Part shown: positions 58,124 through 64,000 of the stretch, piece after piece
How positions within the stretch are numbered: the first letter of the stretch is position 1
How the letters are laid out: each line of letters opens with the position of its first letter
DNA from: Sympetrum striolatum
Lineage: Eukaryota > Arthropoda > Insecta > Odonata > Libellulidae
Length of the DNA: 64,000 nucleotides
Direction of reading: 5' to 3'
Assembly (NCBI GenBank): GCA_947579665.1
Contig: OX388349.1
Location: 27,746,459 to 27,810,458 of the forward strand
Program-made: the position numbers and the translations under genes
Notes under the pieces: model-generated
The model's input: the letters and a program-made list of their open reading frames with translations, nothing else
The model's database searches: none
Told to the model about the DNA's origin: nothing

Positions 58124-58425
58124 CATTTTCATATTATGATACCTAAGTTAAAAAGTTACCAGGCCAACGAAGATCTAAACCATCGTAATGAAACACTTAG
58201 TAACTTCCACAAATTTTCCACAAATTTGTGGAAGTTACTAAGTGTTTCATTACGATGGTTTATACTGAATTCCATTTTCATATTATGATACCTAAGTTAA
58301 AAAGTTACCAGGCCAACGAAGATCTAAACCATCGTAATGAAACACTTAGTAACTTCCAGTAGTAATTTTCCACAAATTTGTGGAAGTTACTAAGTGTTTC
58401 ATTACGATGGTTTATACTGAATTCC
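58124..58425. repeat. Tandem duplication of a long hairpin unit (about 149 bp x2)
   Basis: Unit 1 (58124-58272) and unit 2 (58273-58425) are nearly identical and start CATTTTCATATTATGATACC. In unit 1, 58177-58213 and 58225-58261 are perfect 37-bp inverted repeats around an 11-bp spacer. In unit 2, 58326-58358 and 58381-58413 are 33-bp arms around a 22-bp spacer containing an extra GTAGT. No coding or terminal-repeat signature is present. Identity between units implies a recent duplication, or an assembly artefact at a hairpin. Confidence 0.9.
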
Positions 58426-61075
58426 ACCAAGTGAGGATTGAACATATTAATTATACAACGAAGATCTGTTTGCATTTATTCCCATTCGAATCTAAAATAA
58501 TTAGATGGAAGTACGATTTGTTAATTAAATAAGATATTCAGAAATCACTCAATGCTCGAGATACGCACGAGGGAACAGAAGGAGTGTACGCACTCACACA
58601 AATATTTGGAAGATGCCTTTCGTTTTAATCAAGCGATAAGCTATTTTATTTCTGATCCGAAAAACGTCATCATTTTCTGGAGAATTACCTGAATTTTATC
58701 CAGAGAAGCATGATCAAAATTGCTTTATATTAGTATAAGCTTTTCTTTGTTTACATTCAGGATGGGTATTCTTAAAATTAGTTCTCTCTCCTCCCTCCAC
58801 ATTACATCAACTTCTGAATACGTTGCTAGAGATACAGTAATACGGTACTGCTTACTGTTAATGGTAGTGCTGTACTGTGCCTTGCAAAAAATGTTTCGAT
58901 GTATTCTGAATGGAAAGTGAGAGTGCAAGAAAAATTCTAAACTATTTTTCCGGACTTCGTGGAGAGACATACAGAAGAACGAAGAAAAAAATTTGTTACA
59001 TCCACGAATAAATAAAATAAAAGATTGAAATATCTATTAATAGACTATTTCCAAAAAAGGCTGTCCCCGCAAAAGAAGTTTGCTTTAATAGTTAAAATAG
59101 AAATTGAGTGTGCAATTCAAGTTATGCAAATTTTAAAATATAATAAGCAAAAGTAAATTTTAAAGTAATTATGTGGTATTACTAAGTTTTTTCTTCACTT
59201 ATTATAGCACAAGAAATATCTCTCTTTCATATTATAACTGCCTTTACGTATTTCGTAATCTTAAAAACTTATTAAGGATCTTTATAGTAGTGTGTATTTT
59301 CTTAACATGCGGCTCTAATTAGCCATTACTGAACTATTTATAGAGTAAAAATCTATTACTATTTTCGTAAAGCAAAGAAAATACGCTTGAAGCGATGTTG
59401 CTTTCTGATGAAAAAGAGTCCCTACAGTAACCGCTAATGAAAAACTAACCATGATGAGTTCATTATTATATTATGGAGGAAACAGACTAAATTTTTCATC
59501 CTGCCGTACAATTGTTGACCCTATTCTAACTAACCACTGTATACGCTGTGGGATTATCGTTCCGTATGGCAGGGGTTCATACAGCTGAATCGATTCACCT
59601 TGATTGCTTGCTTCCATTGCACGAACCGAATAAAGTTTTTCCATCATGCTTCAAAGTTTCGCTTAATTTAACAGTTTTGAAAGGTCTAAAGAGACTCTAT
59701 TTTTCATCTAGACAATTATTTTGGTATTTTACGTGATTTATAAATAATGAAGTTGTAGGTCAATGTTTTCATAAAACAGAAATTCTGAAAGTGGTCGAAT
59801 ATTACTAGCTCATCGTACTTTGTCCTCCATGGAATTATACTCAATGTTGGATCAATGATGAGCTTAGTAAATATAGTAAGTAAACATATGTTCGATGCGC
59901 TTATTATTTATGCTCCAGGAATGAGTAAACAATAAATATTAATAAATTTGATTTGGTTTGCGAGTTAGTTACGAGTTATCTAGTGCACAGGTGGCTATTG
60001 ATAGACCATGGGTTTTATTTATTCTTTTACTTTTTTCAGTAACTGCAGTATTTATTAGAGTGATTTATTGGAAGAGGGGTCCATATGAGCCTAACCTTGC
60101 CAATAACTGGCCCATTTATCTAATATATTTGCTTGTTTGTCTATCTCATTTACATATATTCATCCTGTAAGAATCTTTTGATCTTGTATGTTGAATAGAA
60201 TATCCCCATAGAATAAACTATCATTTTGGATATATTATGAATGCTCTAGCGTAAACACACGTGTTCAATAGTAAAATTATGGGGAACTTGTGAAAAGATT
60301 TATTGGAACTATTTTTTTTTCTCTGATAATAATGACAAATTCGAATATCGGAATGGCTAAGACTAAGACTAAGACTTTTCTAAAAAAGCTATTTCTGGAA
60401 AAAAGTATCATTTAATAGTGGAATTAGTAATTTATTATGCAATTCAAAAGATGCAAATTTGATAGCATAATTAGCTAAATTTAATTGTAAAGTAAATATA
60501 AGAATTTTGGAACCCGAGTACTGGAATTTTACAGTAATACAATAATAGATGAGTTCCTGAAATTAAGAAATTTGGTGATTTTGCAAAATGTTTGGTGTGA
60601 TGATGTTAAGAGAGATAAATTCGTGGTAACAAATCCAACTTCTGACTTTGAATTTTGTAAATTTGGTCATCATTGAACCACGTAAAATGCATCCTCATAA
60701 TTTTATTTCTTCTCCTTCCAGTAAATTCTCAGTTTTCTCCCTATTTATCTATTTATCTCCCTTGGGTCCTAATTGAGTTCGGTATTCCACGACATTTGAA
60801 TTAATCGATATCTTTCAAAAAAGTTGATATTTCAAAGCAGTTTCAGTCAATTTTTTATAAATACCCTTAATGTGTTGTAAATATCGACCTGGATTTTTTC
60901 ATAAATATCACATAATTTTGTAAAATTACCTTTTTTGATTAAGTGATGACCTCAGACTTGTATTTATAAATATAGATATCTGTTTCACCAACGGCGAACG
61001 AAGAAATTTTCCCACCCTAATCAAGAAGTGTTTCCGGTGCCTCACTTCGGTATATTTTTAACTACAGACATTCTA
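58426..61075. other. AT-rich sequence, nothing recognised
   Basis: Short frames at 58720-58970 and 59958-60170 (the latter with two hydrophobic segments) match no family. A small CTAAGACTAAGACTAAGAC repeat is near 60357. Confidence 0.3.
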
Positions 61076-61254
61076 ATTAGCAATCAAACGGTAATGAATA
61101 AAAACAGTGTAATTTTCCACATTTTTATTTAGCTGACGACCGGTTTCGCTACCGGAGTGGAAAATTGTTGAAAATTACACTGTTTTTATTCATTATCTAA
61201 AATGGCTTTCCGCAAAGTAAAGCCTGATCATCTAGATTTCATTAGCAATCAAAC
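61076..61254. mobile_element. Small hairpin-bearing insertion flanked by 14-bp direct repeats
   Basis: ATTAGCAATCAAAC occurs at 61076-61089 and 61241-61254. Between them lie perfect 26-bp inverted arms (61092-61117 TAATGAATAAAAACAGTGTA, ATTTTC; and 61170-61195) around a core GACGACCGGTTTCGCTACCGG. A tail TAAAATGGCTTTCCGCAAAG, TAAAGCCTGATCATC follows. A 14-bp target duplication is the size made by LINE-type target-primed insertion and not by cut-and-paste transposases. The core relates it to the foldback elements at 20331 and 52732. Confidence 0.7.
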
Positions 61255-63821
61255 ATTAATGTTTGGGAAATCTAAAATATTTATAATTCTGAAATCAAAT
61301 AAATTTTTGATAACACAATACTTTTACGGTGCACTTTTAAACTTTTAATGGAAAATGTTCGTTTGCTTCACTTTGGCAATTGCTGATAATAATTGTTATC
61401 GAGGATTGCACTATAAACGAAAAATTTTCCTTTTTTTTCTTTTGCATATTTTTATTCCGTTAACTTGAGAACTAATATCGCTAAGTCTTTTCATGCTTGC
61501 AGTTGATTCGACATGATTCCTGATGTTTGTCAATGCTGCAGAGAAAAGGAATGAAGATATTCGCCCAAAATTTTGTATCCAAGAGTTGCTTTGTTTACTT
61601 GCATTATCGGCATAGCCCTGTTGATATAGAATATTCCTTGCCATAGCTAAGTTTTTTAATAATCTCTATTTTTTATATTTCGGTATAAATGTCCTTCATG
61701 GTCTGCGTCTTATTTTTTTTGTGATCCAGACAACCCCTCATTCAAGTTTATCTATACAAGCCCACTGCTTTATGAAATGCAATGTATTTTACTTACATAA
61801 TATTGAGGAAAGCGTTTTTGGGATACCGCTTACATTGTAGCGTAGTTGATGGGTGAAAATTAATATTAGCATTAGGATACATATTCACGGAAAAGAAGAA
61901 AAGCAATTGCGCCATAATTCTACGACATTATGCTAGCGGAAGAGAAGACTAACGATGATTTTAACTATAAAAAACTAATAGATATCTTACAACTTTTTAA
62001 AATTATTATAGTATATCTGTGTAAAATATTTTAGTAATAGGTGATAATTCAGTAAAAATATCATTCTACTATCGCCGCATTATTCTACTCAATTGTAGAC
62101 CGCATGAGTCATTAACATTCAATATCTCTCTGAAATTTATATTCCAGAAATAAATTTATTCAATTCCAATGGGAAAGTTGTAAAGTTGTCAGCTATAATG
62201 AAGTTTATCAGACGAAGCCCAGATCTCTGTTGTTTGATTATTTTTAGCGGAAATATTTTTACAAATACATTTCAAGACCTTACTGTAATGTAAATTGGAC
62301 GCAAAGTCGTACCATCGTACATTTAAGTTATCTCCAATGGAATAAGAGGTATTAAAGATAAGCAGATCACGTTTTATGGAATTCCCACACATTCCTCTCA
62401 AGTTCCAAAAAATACATTCAACGCATTCATTCACAATTCAACCCCAAAAAATTCGGCTGATCAATAATTAGGAGGACTCCAAATTATGTCGACATTCGGT
62501 CTCAATTAATCGACTTATATCACCATTGCCTTTATCGCAGACATCACGCCTTAAATCAATTCAATAATCGCTCCTCGAAGGCGATCATTGTCTTTGAATA
62601 CGATCCGACATGATTGCATTCGGGCCCCTTTGACTCGCATATGAGATTGAAAGCAGCCATGTCACAAAATAAAGAAAGCTTCCCTTTGAGATCCTCTACA
62701 TTCATCGCTCCCTACCGTTTCGTCCCCTTCCTTCGCTAATGGGATTGCTTCTCCTAAAAAAGCAGTTTCTCTCTCCGAGAGGGAATAAGCATAAGAGAGT
62801 CTAAAGGGGATCCCTTGATCTTAAGATTCGATTTCTCTCCCATTGCATCAGTCGTTGCACCGTGGATGGGAATGGGTTTTCTTAAGAGATAAGGTGCCAC
62901 GGCTGAGACAGGTCTGGGTTTATTATTCGATGCCTCCAGAGACTCTCTGCTTCCTCGACTTGACTTTTAATTAGCATCTGCTCTCGAGCCGCTTTTATTG
63001 AAGAATCTGGAGGAATGCGGGCTTTCTCAGAAGGTTTTTATGGAGCCATACGCGGCTATTGACTACGTGGGTTCTTTTTCTTGCAATGTTGTTATCGTGT
63101 TCTTTTCAAGTATTTCAAACACTGCATACACCGTACAAAAATAAACAAATTCATTAACCCCTAAAGTCCATTTCCGAACTAACGGAATGCTTCTGTAGTA
63201 TAGAATGTTCTGACGTTTTGATTTTCTGGGTTGTGATCGAAATTTATCCAAATGTGCCAAATATTCTTTTCAATCAATTTATGAACAATCAAGATATTTT
63301 GCTGTGTTGTAACACGCATATTTATTTAAAACCAAGCTGTAACTCTGACTTATTTAGTCAATCGCAAAATGTTCGGAATACTAACCTACCAACACAGGTT
63401 CGAGTCCTTGATAACCTGAATTTCCTAGTTTTGGTATAACTATACATATTCGTTCTTTGTTACTGCCTACGTTTTTCACTGTAATTGCCCAGGGAATTGA
63501 TGTAGGGGAACTGGAAAATTAATAAAAAAGTATCCATTGATTGACTAAATATTTTTTAATTAAACTCTCTTTGTCGAAAATAACGATAGTGCAACTAGCA
63601 ATTGTCTCTTTCCTTATAAAATTCAAAGCTAATAAACTCTTCATTAGTTTCACAGGCAATCCTCATCAATGTATCCCTTCAAAAACATTACATTGTGTCA
63701 TTTAGTAAAACAAGCTCTTCTCACTTTATTCAGACTTGGTTGTCGTCAACCAATAACAGATATTGGCTGACTCTTGACACTTTTCTAAGCGTCAAGGGTC
63801 TTTCAAAAGATAAAACGTATA
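61255..63821. other. AT-rich to about 62500, then a more balanced block at about 62500-63060
   Basis: No gene was seen. About 62500-63060 has reduced AT content and unique-looking sequence (TTGCATTCGGGCCCCTTTGA and similar), comparable to the block at 24950-25200. It is a candidate conserved non-coding element. Frames at 61411-61644, 62189-62434 and 63063-63439 lack domains. Confidence 0.3.
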
Positions 63822-63874
63822 ATCTCAATCCTTTAAACAGATTAATATTTTAATCTGTTTTAAAGGATTGAGAT
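63822..63874. repeat. Isolated 23-bp hairpin
   Basis: ATCTCAATCCTTTAAACAGATTA (63822-63844) and its inverted complement at 63851-63874 (one extra T) surround a 6-nt loop ATATTT. There is no flanking duplication or conserved terminal motif. It could be a snapback insertion or a fold in a transcript; origin unknown. Confidence 0.75.
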
Positions 63875-64000
63875 AATCCGTTAGTTTTTTTACCAGTAGG
63901 TAATATTCTACAGGTTCGACACTTCACGACTATTTGCCAACGCATCAGCATTTGGAACCACTCGAGCATAAAATTTAAAAAAATATAATCATAAAATTAA

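Noticed and set aside
63385..63410. GGTTCGAGTCC, a perfect Pol III B box
   Set aside because: No A box at proper spacing, no acceptor pairing, no second copy in the window.
1..64000. CRISPR arrays, bacterial operons, rRNA genes, LTR retrotransposons, endogenous viral sequences
   Set aside because: Looked for and not seen; the window is eukaryotic and its identifiable mobile DNA is piggyBac, pogo, MITE, LINE and SINE type.

Overview
This window looks like eukaryotic nuclear DNA from an arthropod, most likely an insect. It is AT-rich, has no bacterial-style operons, and is littered with decayed piggyBac, pogo/Tigger-type, CR1/L2-like LINE and tRNA-derived SINE sequences. I find no intact host protein-coding gene. 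Long open frames are absent; the few frames above about 100 codons are transposon relics, simple repeats, or chance frames in GC-richer patches. The window is best read as intergenic or long-intronic DNA. The only confidently functional gene is an intron-containing tRNA-Ile(UAU) on the minus strand at 36891-36980. It has an immediate T-run terminator, and a decayed second copy lies about 0.6 kb away at 37570-37662.

The left part (1-29 kb) holds a LINE 3' end (145-1147, minus), a SINE with target-site duplications (3345-3473), and a LINE 3'-tail motif (about 4925-5110). It also holds the first copy of a dispersed repeat that starts with an ACTTTYTCC hairpin and carries internal tandem units of about 178 bp (7130-8002). 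Next come a 77-bp near-perfect palindromic MITE (10803-10879), a pair of related dispersed repeats (11688-11890 and 14164-14373), a GC-rich island (15600-16270), a foldback element (20331-20580), and further LINE and SINE scraps. The second copy of the ACTTTYTCC repeat, containing a long (TG)n tract, is at 28462-29241.

The centre (29366-34779) is a nested pair. A piggyBac-like element is bounded by 12-bp terminal inverted repeats and TTAA duplications. It was invaded in its left region by a pogo-like element (29695-32195, TA duplications). Both transposase genes are broken by several frameshifts and stops. The pogo copy also departs from the family at all three expected catalytic Asp positions.

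The right part (35-64 kb) holds the tRNA and its decayed copy, a second SINE of the same family with a perfect 12-bp duplication (39314-39438), LINE tails (35.9 and 41.0 kb), and a second copy of the 77-bp MITE in opposite orientation (43587-43663). It continues with simple-sequence and hairpin DNA at 44.15-44.5 kb, the third ACTTTYTCC copy (47914-48974), a foldback element (52732-52943), and a LINE relic (55478-55700). Near the end are a tandemly duplicated hairpin of about 149 bp (58124-58425), a small hairpin insertion flanked by 14-bp direct repeats (61076-61254), and an isolated hairpin (63822-63874). Several GC-richer unique blocks could be conserved non-coding or regulatory DNA, but nothing in the sequence alone proves this.
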